A stretch of 64,000 nt of DNA from Symbiodinium microadriaticum (GCA_001939145.1 LSRX01000356.1:402523-466522), one strand, 5' to 3'. Shown: positions 36,519-47,194, counted from the first letter of the stretch. The notes: a model not told the origin generated them from the sequence alone. A program made the numbers and translations.

Positions 36519-36605
36519 CCCTTAGCATCAAAATAGCCCAGAAGCCTTCTGTAATAGGGTCTTTGGGCCCAAAAGCCTTAAAATATGAGTCCTTTGAGGG
36601 TAAGG
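36519..36605. repeat. HP6 short element before a possible exon
   Basis: Almost identical to the 32726 copy (CCCTTAGCATCAAAATAGCCC ... TTTGAGGGTAAGGG). It ends about 20 bp before the coding-like segment 36625-36725. Confidence 0.7.
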
Positions 36606-36624
36606 GAAAGTCTTTCACGGCCAG

Positions 36625-36725
36625 TATATGGAAGCTCCACAACTACCCCGCCGGCGGCACGCGGGTGACGAGGGTGGTCAAGGACTTCAAGCAGCGCGGG
36701 AACCCGGATCTGCTGCTCTCCCATG
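36625..36725 (+). CDS. Possible exon (101 nt)
   Basis: Between CACGGCCAG and CATG|GTTTTT the frame reads IWKLHNYPAGGTRVTRVVKD followed by FKQRGNPDLLLSH. Codon use is GC-rich like the retrotransposon but the protein is unrelated to it. An HP6 element ends just upstream. This is one of the best exon candidates; family not recognised. Confidence 0.45.
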
Positions 36726-38377
36726 GTTTTTGGGTTTTAGGATTTATAGGGCTTTAGGGTTTAGGGGTTTGGGTTTTAGGGTTTTAGGGTTTTGGGTTTA
36801 GGGGTTTGGGTTTTAGGGTTTCGGGCTTTGGGGTTTAGGGTTTAAGGTTCGAGTTGTTGCTTTTGGGATCTGTACAGGCTTGTAGAGAGTTTAGGGCAGC
36901 TTGCTTCTGTTTTCTGTGTTTTTTGTGTGCGTTTGTTTGTTTAACTGCCAGCATTTTCCCGGCCAGCTCTTAGAATGAGTCTTACCTTTATCACGATAGT
37001 TCCTTTGCACGTAACTCCCGATACTCGCTTGTCCAAGTAATGTTGAGCCTGTCGGGTCTATTCTGTACAGGTTTACCTTGACCGTTAATAGGGCAGGTGT
37101 TGACTCTATGACGCGTGTTCACACGGGTGAGTTTTCGGGACGTTGTGTGCCAGGACTTCGCGATGGAACGTTTCATGATCCTTGTTACAGTGTTCGCGTT
37201 TCGAATCCCCTTTGCAACATTCCGCCGAATACGAACTCTAAGACTCTAAGCCGTACTTCAGTATTCAGTATAAACCCTAAATCCGAAACCCGAAACCCTA
37301 AACCTTAAGTCACAAATCCCAACATCCCTCAACCGGAAGTGCCGAAGCGTCCACAGTCCTAAGCCCCACTTGCAGTAGAGGCTGTGGCCTTTAGCTTTTT
37401 GTGCGGTACAGTACTACAGTAATCTTTCTACAATCCCAGTGAGCTCAGTTTTATTCGGAAACTGGACAAGTAAGCCTTATGCTCCGAGTCTCCTATGCTT
37501 TGGAGCCTAGGGTTTCTTTGAGAAGGTTTCAAAAGCCTTGTGGAGTAGGCGGCAAACCCGAAACCCTAAACCTTAAGCCTTAAACATCCTGAAACTCTTA
37601 ACCCCAAACCCCTACACCTGAAACCATCAACCCTAAAACTTGAAACCTAAACCCTGAGAAACAACTAAAACCCTCAACCCTAGACCCCAAATGAGTTTGT
37701 GGTTGGAAAGCCTCCAAAAGGTTCGAGCTCTTCGAGTTCGACGCGCTGACTTCCATCAGCAGATCTATCGAGGTGTACTGAAGGGTTTGGGGTTTAGGGG
37801 GCTGAAGCCCATAAAAACACTGATAGATTCAGTACAAAAACCTTCAACCCTGAACAAAGCATGGAGAAGTGTAAGCAAATTTCGTAATTCTTAGTGAAGC
37901 GAGAAGTGTATCCTTTTTCACACCCTATTTCCTGCGTGATGCTGCATTTCGCGGGTGTTCGGCGAGGGCGTTGTGCTTCCTGTATCCCTAAACCCTAAAC
38001 CCTAAACCCTAAGCTTGCTTTGTTTATTTTTTCAGTTGTTTTTTTGTAATCGTCCTATTCGGGGCGTGGGATGTAGGGATCCCGGGTTGCAGACCTTTCT
38101 CTGCAATCCTTGATGAAATGCTTAGTGTTCAAGCTATAAGTAAGGGTTGTAGAGTTTGGGTTTAGGGTTTAGGGTTTAGGGTCATGGGTTAGTAACTATA
38201 ATCAATTCCTACTTCTTCAATGAGGCCTTGTCTCGACACGTGTGATTTCAGAGTCACCTGTTTAAGCCTTACAGGTTGTGTGTGTGTGTGTATTGCTTGC
38301 TCCGTTCAGAAATCGAAGAAAGCAGTTGCCTGCGAGGCAGGCACATCTGTTCCTATTCAAACGAAACATGGTATGTT

Positions 38378-38452
38378 TCTGTGTATGTATGCATGTATGT
38401 ATGTATGTATGTATGTACGTATGTATGTATATGTATATACATATATATATAT
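38378..38452. repeat. (GTAT)n / (TA)n microsatellite
   Basis: ATGT tetramers grading into TATA, followed by a C-rich run (CCCTCCCCC). A short (GT)n is at 38276-38292. Confidence 0.85.
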
Positions 38453-38689
38453 GTTCGCCCTCCCCCTCCCCCCCTCCCCCCGAATGATCCATCGTCTGTG
38501 GGTCTGGGGAGTGGGGGGGGAAACTCACATAGCGCAACTGCAACTGTTACACGCCGGAAGTCTCCTGCTGCGTTGTTGTGCTGTACGATATGTGATGTCG
38601 CGTCTTCTATTGTGTTTTCATGTATACTAAGGACTTCCAACGTCATGCCCTTAGAATCAAAGTTCATATCATCTTGCTTCGGAGCTTGA

Positions 38690-39340
38690 GGTTTAGGGTC
38701 GGGTTTAAGCGATGTAAACGGGCCTTAATTGGAATAGGTCTTTAATAACATTATAGAAATGCGATTAGGGCATGTTGTTGCTCATGGTGCAAGCGTTTAC
38801 ATCGAGTTGCTGTTTAATTATTGTACACTCTGTCGAAAAATATTGCCTGAAAGACTCGTTTGGTAGTTATTCGTTCTTCAAAAATCAAGGTACCGTTATG
38901 GCAAATGCTTACTGATGATTAATCTGGCTTAGCAGTTGTTATTGATGAATTATTCGACCAACATCTCATGAGCATGTATTTTTTGATAGCTGACCACCAG
39001 TACAAGCTAAGATCAATAGTTGCTCAGCCCCGTGCATGCTAGTCATTCTTCAATAATTATCGTTTTGACCTAACGTCATAAGAGATGCTTAGCAATCATT
39101 AGTGTTTGCTTGGAAACTGATATTCCTGAAGAAGCAGTAATACCGCTTTGCATTTCATTTTCATGACTTATTCGACCAATATCTCATGAGTATATGCCTA
39201 AAGCGTGTTTGGTAAAACGAAATATTTAGAAGATAGCTGACGACGACAGCAGGACAATACCAGCAACTGTTAGATAGCCAAAAACATTTTGTTCAAGCTC
39301 CTAAAGCCCTAAGAATCCTCTTTATTTTCATAAGCCCTGG
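38690..39340. other. Unique AT-richer block with a diverged internal repeat
   Basis: There are no telomere-like words. GCGATGTAAACG (38709) is mirrored by GCGTTTACATCG at 38788. A segment with TTATTCGACCAAYATCTCATGAG and GATAGCTGACSACSA occurs twice (about 38945-39000 and 39165-39245). No long ORF. Confidence 0.6.
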
Positions 39341-39357
39341 AAGACCGATCGTCCCCT

Positions 39358-39469
39358 ACTTGGAGGCCCCAGGGGACTTAGTAGGTCGGATATAAGTAGG
39401 GTTATGATTAGGATAACTCCATTTAGGGTACTTATAACTCACTTACGAAGTCCCCTGGCCCTCCAAGTA
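39358..39469. repeat. HP5 hairpin element
   Basis: Starts TACTTGGAGGCCCCAGGGGACTTAG and ends GAAGTCCCCTGGCCCTCCAAGTA. The centre carries TTATAAGTAGGGTTAT-type words. A second right-arm fragment (AAGTCCCCTGGGCCTCCAAGTA) lies at about 39520-39541. Confidence 0.75.
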
Positions 39470-39552
39470 AGCCCCAAACCCTAAACCCTAAACCCCTAAA
39501 CCCTAAACCCTAAATTACAAAGTCCCCTGGGCCTCCAAGTAAGCCCCAAGAG

Positions 39553-39627
39553 GTGGAGAACGAAGAGATCCGCCAGTCTTGGTCTTCGGCGGTGACAGTG
39601 ACGCCGGATAAGGCACAGTCGGGCTAA
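39553..39627 (+). CDS. Possible exon
   Basis: After AAGAG the frame reads VENEEIRQSWSSAVTVTPDK, then AQSG and TAA. GATAAG|GCACAG may be a GC donor. It lies 10 bp after an HP5 right-arm fragment. Confidence 0.33.
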   Translation: MENEEIRQSWSSAVTVTPDKAQSG

Positions 39628-39975
39628 AGGGGTGTAGGACTGGGGGTGATAAACGATTTAGGGTTTAGGGTGTTTAGGAAGTTTAGGGTTTAAGCTTTTC
39701 GGGTTGAGGGTTTGTGACCTCTCTGGGTTTTGAGGGTCGGGGTTCTATTATTTATTGATGGTCTAGAGCTTGCGGTTTAATTCGTTTCAAGACTGCAGAG
39801 GCGATGGTCTAGATCTGAGATGATGAGCAGCAAACACGTAAAGTTGGCACCTAAATGCAGATGATGACAACATGGGTGTGGCGGATTTGTTCTGTGGGTG
39901 TTGGTTGCAACACAGATACTCTGATAGGCATGATGATGTTAGTCGTGATGACAAACGTAAGATAGCTGGCCATGA

Positions 39976-40095
39976 TCATGATGATGATGATGATGATGAT
40001 GATGTTGCTCTTGGTGATGATGTTGCTCATGATGATGATGCCCGTGATGACGATGATGATGCTGCTGCTGATGATGATGGTTTGTTGATGATGAT
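39976..40095. repeat. (GAT)n trinucleotide repeat
   Basis: GATGAT units with GCT and GTT substitutions. In one frame they give a poly-Asp stretch that is open into the coding-like segment at 40199. Confidence 0.85.
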
Positions 40096-40198
40096 GACAC
40101 ACCCAGCCGCCAACCCATCGCTGCACGCCCCGCCGGTCCAGGACGGCCACACCCAGCATGCATGTATGTATTGTTTAGTTAGCCAAGTATCTTTGCAG

Positions 40199-40465
40199 GC
40201 TCCACCCCGAAACATGGATGCCGCAGACCTTGACCTGGACGAGCTCAACCGCGCGTATGTTTCGCTCTATGACGCTTTCCAGCTGGAGGCCCGCCGAGTT
40301 TGCCTATCTACTGGGCGGCCAGGTTTGGTACATCTTCCTTTGACAGGGCCGTGGGCCCCACAGCAGGACGAAGCCCGTCTGCTCGGGATGCTGCGAAAGC
40401 TCAGTGCAGCCAACAAGCTGGCCTCGTCGTGCGACAGCACTTTCAAGCCCAACGGATCCTCCTGA
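40199..40465 (+). CDS. Possible last exon of a protein gene (88 codons)
   Basis: It follows CCAAGTATCTTTGCAG, a good acceptor, and runs to TGA. The peptide contains MDAADLDLDELNRAYVSLYD, later GRPGLVHLPLTGPWAPQQDE and LLGMLRKLSAANKLASS. Codon use is GC-rich and regular. The frame is also open upstream through a (GAT)n run, but that part reads as poly-Asp and is probably not coding. An HP1 element starts three bases after the stop. No family is recognised. Confidence 0.42.
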   Translation, partial: APPRNMDAADLDLDELNRAYVSLYDAFQLEARRVCLSTGRPGLVHLPLTGPWAPQQDEARLLGMLRKLSAANKLASSCDSTFKPNGSS

Positions 40466-40467
40466 GC

Positions 40468-40572
40468 TATTGTTGATGATATAAATCATGCATTGCCTTA
40501 AGGACCCTAAACTATGGGAATTATGGTATCTTCCTTATTATGGGTACTGCAGGATTTAAATCATCAACCATA
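40468..40572. repeat. HP1 MITE-like element just after an ORF stop
   Basis: TA-flanked, about 105 bp, inverted centre. It starts three bases after the TGA that closes the coding-like segment 40199-40465. Confidence 0.8.
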
Positions 40573-41000
40573 GGTGTCGGACCACAACTGGCCGTGGTCG
40601 GCCAAGTCATGCAGGCTGGGATATGGATGCGGTACTCCCTCCATCCAGTCTGCCAGCTGTCTAACTCCATCAACCCCAGACCATCCAAAACCCGAAACCC
40701 CAAACCTTTGAAATCCTATGCTCTAAACCCTTCTGAATCCTAAACCCTGAACCCTGAAGCCTTTTAAATCCTGAATCCTAACTCGTAAGCCCAGAACCCC
40801 GACCCTCACGGCTTCTTGATGCTGCAGGGGGGGGGGGCATCCGCCGCGCAAAATATGCTGGCCTTGATTTTTGAAGAGGGTCAGGGCTTAAAGGGTTCAG
40901 GGTTTAGGGCTTTGGAGCTTAGGGTTTAAAGGGTTTAGGGTTCAGGGTTTACCTGAACCGCAGCTCGCAAACCCTCAACTCCCAAACCCTAACCCAATAG

Positions 41001-41097
41001 TACAAGCTAGCCTTCACCGAGACGCTTGCAAAGCACGACGTCCATCCCGGCGAGGTTTGCCAGGCTCGCAAGGGGGCTTCGGGATGGAGGTTCATGG
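41001..41097 (+). CDS. Possible exon running into a hairpin element
   Basis: After AACCCAATAG the frame reads YKLAFTETLAKHDVHPGEVC and then QARKGASGWRFM, up to G|GTAGTT. The GTAGTT belongs to the inverted repeat that starts at 41089, so the last codons overlap the element. Function unknown. Confidence 0.38.
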
Positions 41098-41240
41098 GTA
41101 GTTATAGGGCTTTATAGGGCTTTATAGGGGTTTAGGGTTTAGGGATTCAGGGTTTAGGGTTATAAGTGGGGCTGTAAGTAGGGTCAGTACAATTCTACAA
41201 CCCATATTATTAGGGGACTTCTAACTACCCATGAACCTTC
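41089..41240. repeat. Hairpin element with GGTTCATGGGTAGTTA ends
   Basis: GGTTCATGGGTAGTTA (41089-41104) is answered by TAACTACCCATGAACC (41225-41240). TTTAGGG/TTATAGGG words fill the inside. It begins inside or at the end of the coding-like segment 41001-41097. Confidence 0.65.
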
Positions 41241-42357
41241 AAGTGTAGGGGTCTCCGGGACTATTGGTGGAGGGCTTTGGCTTTTGACCATGTCTGGTGG
41301 GTTTTTGGAGCTTTTGGCAGTGTCAGTTTTTAGGGCTTCGGGGTCTGCAGTTTTCATGTATGGGAACTCTGATTAGGATCCGGGGTGCATGGTGGTACTG
41401 AAGTCTGATTTCTTTTTTGGGGGTGTTTGGGATCCTCAACCCTACACCCTAAACCCCTACTAAACCCCAAACCCTAACCCATGTACCCTTATCCCTAAAC
41501 CCTACCCCCCCTATCCCCTGTACCTAAACACTGCACCCCTGACCACCAAACCCTAACCCCTAAACCCCAAAGCATGAACCCTTCTTCGGGCTCAGGGCGG
41601 TACGGTTAGGGCTTGTAGGATTCAGCATTCTGGGGCATTACTTTAGGGACTGAGGGCTTATCCCGACATCCAGTTCGGAGGTTTAGAGCGCCGGGCTTTT
41701 AGTTGAGCATTTAGGGTTTAGAGTTTAGGGTTTAGGGTTTAGAGTTCAGGGTTGGGGGTTTAGGGTTCAGGGAAGTTTAGGGTTTAGAACTTACGTTGGG
41801 CTTATAGGTCGTTGGAGCTCGTCGGAGCGCGAAAACTATAACTCACAACTCCCACCTCTTCTCATCGCGACTTACCCATAGCCCCAGAAAATCACTGAGG
41901 CTTGCAATAGCCCAGAGGGTCCGAGTACCCAAATAGTAAGGTTTTAGGTCCCAAAGTCCATACTCTGAATTCTTTTTGGACCTTGAAACCCTACTATTTG
42001 GGTACTTGGGCCCCCTTGGGGAAACCGCAACTGATGAGCCGAACTCCTCTGATTTTTAAAACCCTATCCCTGGACTCGCTCCCCGAAGGCCCATGTGCCG
42101 AAATACTGTATACTTTGGGGTTTAGGGTTTTGGGTTTAGGGTTTAGGGCTTAGTTTGGGGTTCCTTTTTGAGGGTTCCTCCTTGAAGGGTTGTGCTTAAA
42201 GGGCTGAATAGAGTCTTGGGTGCAAGGGTCCGTTGGCCCCACGGTGCCTATATAAGGACTACTTCAAGACCAGTAGTATATACTGTTTGGGCACATGGGC
42301 CCTTAGGCAAATGTAACTGGTTTAGCCTAAGTTGTTTAGCATTTTTGGGTTTAGGGC

Positions 42358-42492
42358 GCCTCCGCGATCTCGCAAAACAGCAGCGGAGATCCACAGACCA
42401 ATGTTGTAGCCGCGGTGGCGTGTCTGTTCAGCAGCATTTATCATGTGGCTAAGAAATCCAAATCAAGTGAAGGAAGGAACCCAACACCTTAA
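42358..42492 (+). CDS. Possible exon, Ser/Ala-rich
   Basis: The open frame ASAISQNSSGDPQTNVVAAV continues with ACLFSSIYHVAKKSKSSEG to a TAA. The hydrophobic VVAAVACLFSSIYHVA stretch is short for a membrane span. No clear splice sites. Confidence 0.28.
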   Translation, partial: ASAISQNSSGDPQTNVVAAVACLFSSIYHVAKKSKSSEGRNPTP

Positions 42493-43507
42493 ACCCTAAG
42501 TAAGCCCTAAATGTCCTCGCCGCGCAGCGACCTAGAGACTTTGGAAGGGTTGTGTAACCTGAGCTTCAATTTACCGACCTGACTCTCCTCGGCCGCAAGA
42601 TTTTCATTTTGAGGAGTTAAGATGCAACATGTAAGGTTGCGGGATTACCCGTAGAGGTCCAAACACCTGCTGATCATATACTCCCCCAAATACAAACTAA
42701 CCCACACCGATACTATCTATCCTAAGCCCATGTACCTTGGCAGCAAGACTGTCGGCAGCACAGGCGTAAAGTCCTTCCTACACCCTAGACCCATATCCTC
42801 GAAAAAACAACCCTAAACAGCGAACAAAAACGGCATGTAGTGGAGATGAGGTCCAGTCCAGCAAGGAGATGTATTCTGCTTCCTTCCTCCTAGAGGCCGG
42901 CTTTCTTCGTCGTTTTTAGGGGAGTGGGAGGTGGGTTGGGGCTTCAGGACTTGGATCAGGTTTTGGGGCGTGGTTTGAGGTTGCTACTACTTCTGCTTGG
43001 CCCTAAAAAGCTACCTTCTTTGCTTGCCTTGTCTTCGTAGTTTCCGGTTCTAGCTATGAACTTGTCCAACCAGAAACGGAACCACGATGGAGGCTACAGG
43101 TATGCCATGCCCGGCATGTTGCATTGGAGCCCTGATGACACCCCGCAACACTTGCTCCTAGCTTTTTAGGCTATAGGCTAATACTGTAATCCCTGTAGAC
43201 TTAATGGAAGTCTGTCCGCAAGGTGTTGTCTTTAGCATTTCGACACAAAGTAGAAGGTGCAGAGGAATTGCATTTATAGACTTTTGACTCTACTTCATTA
43301 TATAGCTTTGAGACCCCAAAGCAAGTGTTTGTTTATATGGAGACTTCGTTTGTTCGAATTTACGATTCCTGTTAGGCCAAAGCCACTCCAATTAGTCGGG
43401 CCACTACAACATCCAGAGGCTGCTTACTCAGACCAAAGCCTTCTCAGCCAGGCAACGCTTAATCCGCTGCCACGAAGAACCACACCGAAACTATGTCTTG
43501 TTGGGTG

Positions 43508-43517
43508 TGGCAGAGAC

Positions 43518-43554
<37 letters not shown>

Positions 43555-43612
43555 GAGTCTGTGTGTGTGTGTGTGTGGCTCCCTCTGTGTGTGTGTGTGT
43601 GTCTGTGTGTCA
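43508..43612. repeat. (GA)n followed by (GT)n microsatellite
   Basis: AGAGAG (43508-43556) runs into GTGTGT (43560-43608). Confidence 0.9.
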
Positions 43613-43694
43613 AGACGTCCGCTTCGAGTCTTAACACTGTGTGTCGGCCCAAACATTGTGTTCGACACCGAGGATCCTTGGGGGTAACAATCCC

Positions 43695-43766
43695 TAACCC
43701 CCCAGGTACCTACTATATAGGGCCCCAGGGGCTCTAGTACCCTATATAGTAGGTACCTGGGGGGTA
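43695..43766. repeat. HP3 hairpin element, intact copy
   Basis: A 72-bp near-perfect inverted repeat has arms reading CAGGTACCTACTATATAGGG and its complement around a short GC-rich loop. The arms contain the inner palindrome GGTACC. No ORF is present. Confidence 0.8.
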
Positions 43767-43916
43767 ACAATGCGTCCCTGTAAGTCCAAAGAGCCCAATC
43801 GTAAAGTTCTGGAAGAGCTGCAATGTTGCACTGCTACTATCCAAAACTCCAATATATCCTACATTGCTGGTTGGTAATCTTCTTCCGGAAGGCTCAAAGT
43901 CGAAGCGACGTGCCTA

Positions 43917-44420
43917 ATGCAAACACAAACAACTGAATTCCATGTGGAGTACCTGGAGCAGAAATCTGGCAGAAAGGAAGATGAATTCTACAACCTCCAC
44001 GCCAGTATGCACTCAGGAAGGGACTGCGGCATAGATTCGCAAGATGTAACCGACCAGTCGCACGGACCGAAAAGTCGTCTTACGAAATCCACCCCAGCCA
44101 AAAGTCAAAACATGCAAGCAATGCAGCGTGCCATCGAATGCCGCTGTGAAGCCCTACACAAAGTGAAGAAAGTAGCACATGCGGATGCGACACAGGTCGA
44201 AGTTTGCCCTCAACCTGCATCCACAAATGCCGCGCGCTTCACGCTTGCTCTATTGCAAGCATTGCCTACACCGAGTGCCGTGTGGCTGCCGGCCAGCTGC
44301 CCCAATCGACCAAAGTCAGAAGCAGCGATTCTGTTCCCAATCGCGTGCGGTGCTTGCGAACAGTCCGTTGCAGCGTCCGTGCTTGCAAAGAGCAGGTCTG
44401 ACAAGAAAAGCAACCAGTAA
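43917..44420 (+). CDS. Hypothetical ORF (167 aa)
   Basis: One of the longest ORFs outside the retrotransposon, in a 900-bp block (43.9-44.8 kb) free of telomere-like words. The protein is mixed hydrophilic and Cys-containing, with no motif that I recognise. The minus strand is open over the second half and on to 44818 (202 aa), so strand and coding status are unsure. Confidence 0.25.
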   Translation: MQTQTTEFHVEYLEQKSGRKEDEFYNLHASMHSGRDCGIDSQDVTDQSHGPKSRLTKSTPAKSQNMQAMQRAIECRCEALHKVKKVAHADATQVEVCPQPASTNAARFTLALLQALPTPSAVWLPASCPNRPKSEAAILFPIACGACEQSVAASVLAKSRSDKKSNQ

Positions 44421-45201
44421 TTTCCTGTGCACCAATCGTGCACGACTGCCTGCACGAGATCCACAAACCTGCAGCATCTGCCGTCAAAAGGTTGTCTGCA
44501 AGACAGATTAGTGGCATCCTCTCCACCACCGCTCGTCCTGTAAAGCAGCTGTCCGTCGGGTTGGACACCATGCTCGATGCAGAAAAGCTCCCAGCAGGCA
44601 TCGCCGACCGAACTCCCGAGGCAGCTTGCAGAAACAGACGCCGTCTCTGGCTGGTTGGTAATAGTAAATATTTGGGGGAAGTAGATGCAGGAACTCCAAC
44701 CTTCTGGCGTGCCGCGGAAGTAGGAGTGCGCGTACGTGTCTGCACGCTCACTTCCCTGAACCCTACATGCCATAAACCTCAAACCGGCAAACCCGAACCA
44801 TAAACCCAAACGCCTCACCCTAGACCCTAATCCGCAAAGCCCGAAGCCTAAACCCTACACGTACCACTACATACATAAAGTATGAGATGCCTTAAAGGAG
44901 CCGGTTAAACCCTGCCTATACCTTTCAACATATTTCCATACTTTTCGGCACTTCGACTGGAAGGCTCCCCTGAATGGTGCCTTTCACATGCTCGTGAATA
45001 ACGAGCTCCTTACAGAGCGCGGGCCTGCGGATTCTGGCTTTAAGGTTTTAGAGCTTCAGGGTTTTAGGCTTTACGGTTGTACGGTTGAGCTGTGTAAAGG
45101 TCGAGAGTGTTGGGGGTTCGGGCATCCGTTTTTTTTGTATTTTCGCATCTACAGTTCAGGGTTTTCGGGATTTTAGGGTTTAGGGTTCTTAGCGGAAGGA
45201 T

Positions 45202-45510
45202 ATGGACAGCGACATCTACAAGAAAGTGAAGACCTTGAAGGACAAGCTTGTCTCCCAGCTCGTCACAGGAAACATTTAGGACAGTTTTGATGGCCGAACC
45301 TTCAACATTGGGCAGGAGACGAACAAGAGCCTGACCTTGCGCCTTCCGACAATCAAGGGCGTGGCAACGGCGACCGTCAAGTATGATCCAGATGTCTGTG
45401 CAGGCGAGCTCTACAATCGCCTTGAAACACTGGGTTTGAAGGGTTCTTCATCATACTCACGAATCGGTGGGGCTTTCATTGGAGTTCCTGTCACTTTAGA
45501 CAAGGTTTAG
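45202..45510 (+). pseudogene. 102-codon coding-like segment with one in-frame TAG
   Basis: The frame starts MDSDIYKKVKTLKDKLVSQL, hits TAG at 45277-45279 and continues with DSFDGRTFNIGQETNKSLTL for another 76 codons (later VKYDPDVCAGELYNRLETLG) to TAG 45508. Codon use and composition are protein-like on both sides of the stop. It may be a decayed retrocopy or an exon beginning after ATTTAG|G at 45279, with the part before being another exon. No family is recognised. Confidence 0.42.
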
Positions 45511-45533
45511 GGCATCCTCATGCATTAGGGCAT

Positions 45534-45627
45534 TACCCATAGGCTCCATGGTAGTTCCTTTTTGGGATTACCGAATAGGGCCCTAAATAGAAGTCACAAA
45601 AAGGAACTACCATGGAGCCTATGGGTA
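45534..45627. repeat. HP4 hairpin element, near-perfect copy
   Basis: A 94-bp element with about 30-bp almost exact arms: TACCCATAGGCTCCATGGTAGTTCC on the left and its complement on the right. Of the HP4 copies, this is the best preserved. Confidence 0.85.
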
Positions 45628-45772
45628 GGGCCCTAAACCCCTAGACCCTAAATTCTACACCTGTGCTCTTGCGGGGTATCGGGATCCCTGACCCCCCCGA
45701 AGCCCGACAAAAGGCGGCTATGGGTTCAGGGTGTAGGGATGATCCGATAGGTCCTGAAACCCCCCAAAACCC

Positions 45773-45883
45773 TACTGCTGATGACATAAAACCTCAGCAT
45801 TACCGTAAGCTAGGACCCTAAACTATGGGAATGATGGTATACTCCTTATTATGGGTAATGCAGGATTTATATCATCAGCCGTA
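45773..45883. repeat. HP1 MITE-like element
   Basis: TA-flanked, about 111 bp, terminal repeats CTGCTGATGACATAAAACCT and GCAGGATTTATATCATCAGC, inverted centre. Confidence 0.75.
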
Positions 45884-46236
45884 GGGTCCAAAATACCTAT
45901 ATGCTACATCGGATTCCTATTATATAGTTACTACCACTAAACCCTAAACCCACAAGGCCTAAATCTAGAAACCCTAAACCCTATACCCTAAGCCCTATCT
46001 ATATAGGCAACAAACCAGCACTTTGAACCTCAGGGGAGCTGAATTCCCCTTCGACTGCTGCTGTTCATGCTCCTCCTGGTCTTCGCACTTCTACGGTTAA
46101 GAGGGTTTACGGCCTCAGGTTCCGTGTATATAGGGTTTACTTAAGGCTTGGAGTGTAGGTCTCAAGATTTGAAGTGTAGGTTTTAGGGTTGAGGGTTTCG
46201 GGTGTAGGGTTTAGGGTTTACGATCTTGATTTTCAG

Positions 46237-46330
46237 GATGTCGGGTTTAAGTAAGCACGTTCACAAGAGATATCTCAAGTCCGAGGATCTGTATGATGAA
46301 AGCGGCACCTCAATTTCTCAACAAGGGGCC
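46237..46330 (+). CDS. Possible exon after a TTTTCAG acceptor
   Basis: GATTTTCAG|G is followed by MSGLSKHVHKRYLKSEDLYD and ESGTSISQQGA, ending at GCC|GTGGGG in phase 0. If the donor is not used, the frame stops at 46346. Function unknown. Confidence 0.4.
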
Positions 46331-46778
46331 GTGGGGCAACCTTTATAGGAAGACTTTATATTTAGATCGCAAGTGGGAGAGCTTTAAGAATTTTTGGCCG
46401 TATATATTAGGTCTATCTTTGAAAGTTTGAGTTTTTTTGGACCTGGTTGTTGAAGAGAGTATAAGAAGTCCGCGAAGGAAGCCCTCTAGGATCCCTTGAA
46501 GGAGGCCAGAAGAAGCACGCCAAATCGTTATCCAAGTTGGTTCCGATGAAGGAGCTCTGTAGAAACGCAGGGTTGAGGGTTTAGGGCTTAGGTGAGGATT
46601 TAGTAGGGTTTAGGGTTGAGGTACATCTATCGTCGCTTACATAGCTTAAGGGTTTAGGGTGCAGGGTTTTCCGGATCTGAACCCTAGACCCTAAACCCTA
46701 AGAGCCCTAAACCCTATACCCTAAACCCTACACCCTAAACCCGAAGAGCTCTAACCCTAACCCCTATACCCTAAACAG

Positions 46779-46840
46779 GTATCAGGATCACCTTTGTGCG
46801 GATTCCTACATTGCATTGGACGAGATGCCGGATCCTTGGG
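46779..46840 (+). CDS. Possible exon
   Basis: After CCCTAAACAG the frame reads YQDHLCADSYIALDEMPDPW and meets GG|GTTTAT. It is short but not repeat-like. It lies between 46237-46330 and 46962-47096 on the same strand, so the three may belong together. Confidence 0.33.
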
Positions 46841-46961
46841 GTTTATTTATTTCGGCTTCAGGGTGAAGGGCTTAGGGGCTTAGGGCCTTTTTAAGGCTTA
46901 ATTTAGGGTTTGGAGTGTGGGAATTTGGGTCTAGAGGTCATGGTTTCGGGTGCGATTCGAG

Positions 46962-47096
46962 ATGGGGCGTGGGAAAGAGAAGCTTAAGAACCCAAGGTGG
47001 CCGAACATCGGAGCTACTCAAAAGCCGGAGAATTCGTGGCAGTTCCCCCCGTTGAAAAGTCGCCTGGACCCCAAGACGCATTCAGGGCTGAATTCT
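46962..47096 (+). CDS. Possible exon (45 codons), basic
   Basis: After CGATTCGAG the frame reads MGRGKEKLKNPRWPNIGATQ, then KPENSWQFPPLKSRLDPKTH, up to GTTCGG in phase 0. It is the last island before the retrotransposon. A long telomere-like array and the HP3 left arm follow. Confidence 0.38.
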
Positions 47097-47099
47097 GTT

Positions 47100-47194
47100 C
47101 GGGTTTAGGGGTTTAGGGGTTTAAGCGTTTAGGGGTTTAGGGGTTTAGGGTTTAGGGGTTTAGGGGTTTAGGGGTTTAGGGTTAGGGGTTTAGG
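47100..47194. repeat. Interstitial telomere-like array before the retrotransposon
   Basis: About twelve TTTAGGGG/TTTAGGG units. The array begins at the end of the coding-like segment 46962-47096 and may be intron sequence. Confidence 0.85.

Noticed and set aside
39872-40198. Poly-Asp N-terminal part of a 197-aa ORF
   Set aside because: The Asp run comes from the (GAT)n microsatellite, and a good acceptor at 40198 suggests the coding part starts at 40199.
43257-43634. 125-aa ORF
   Set aside because: The C-terminal half is a translation of (GA)n and (GT)n. The first 80 residues lack splice context and motifs.
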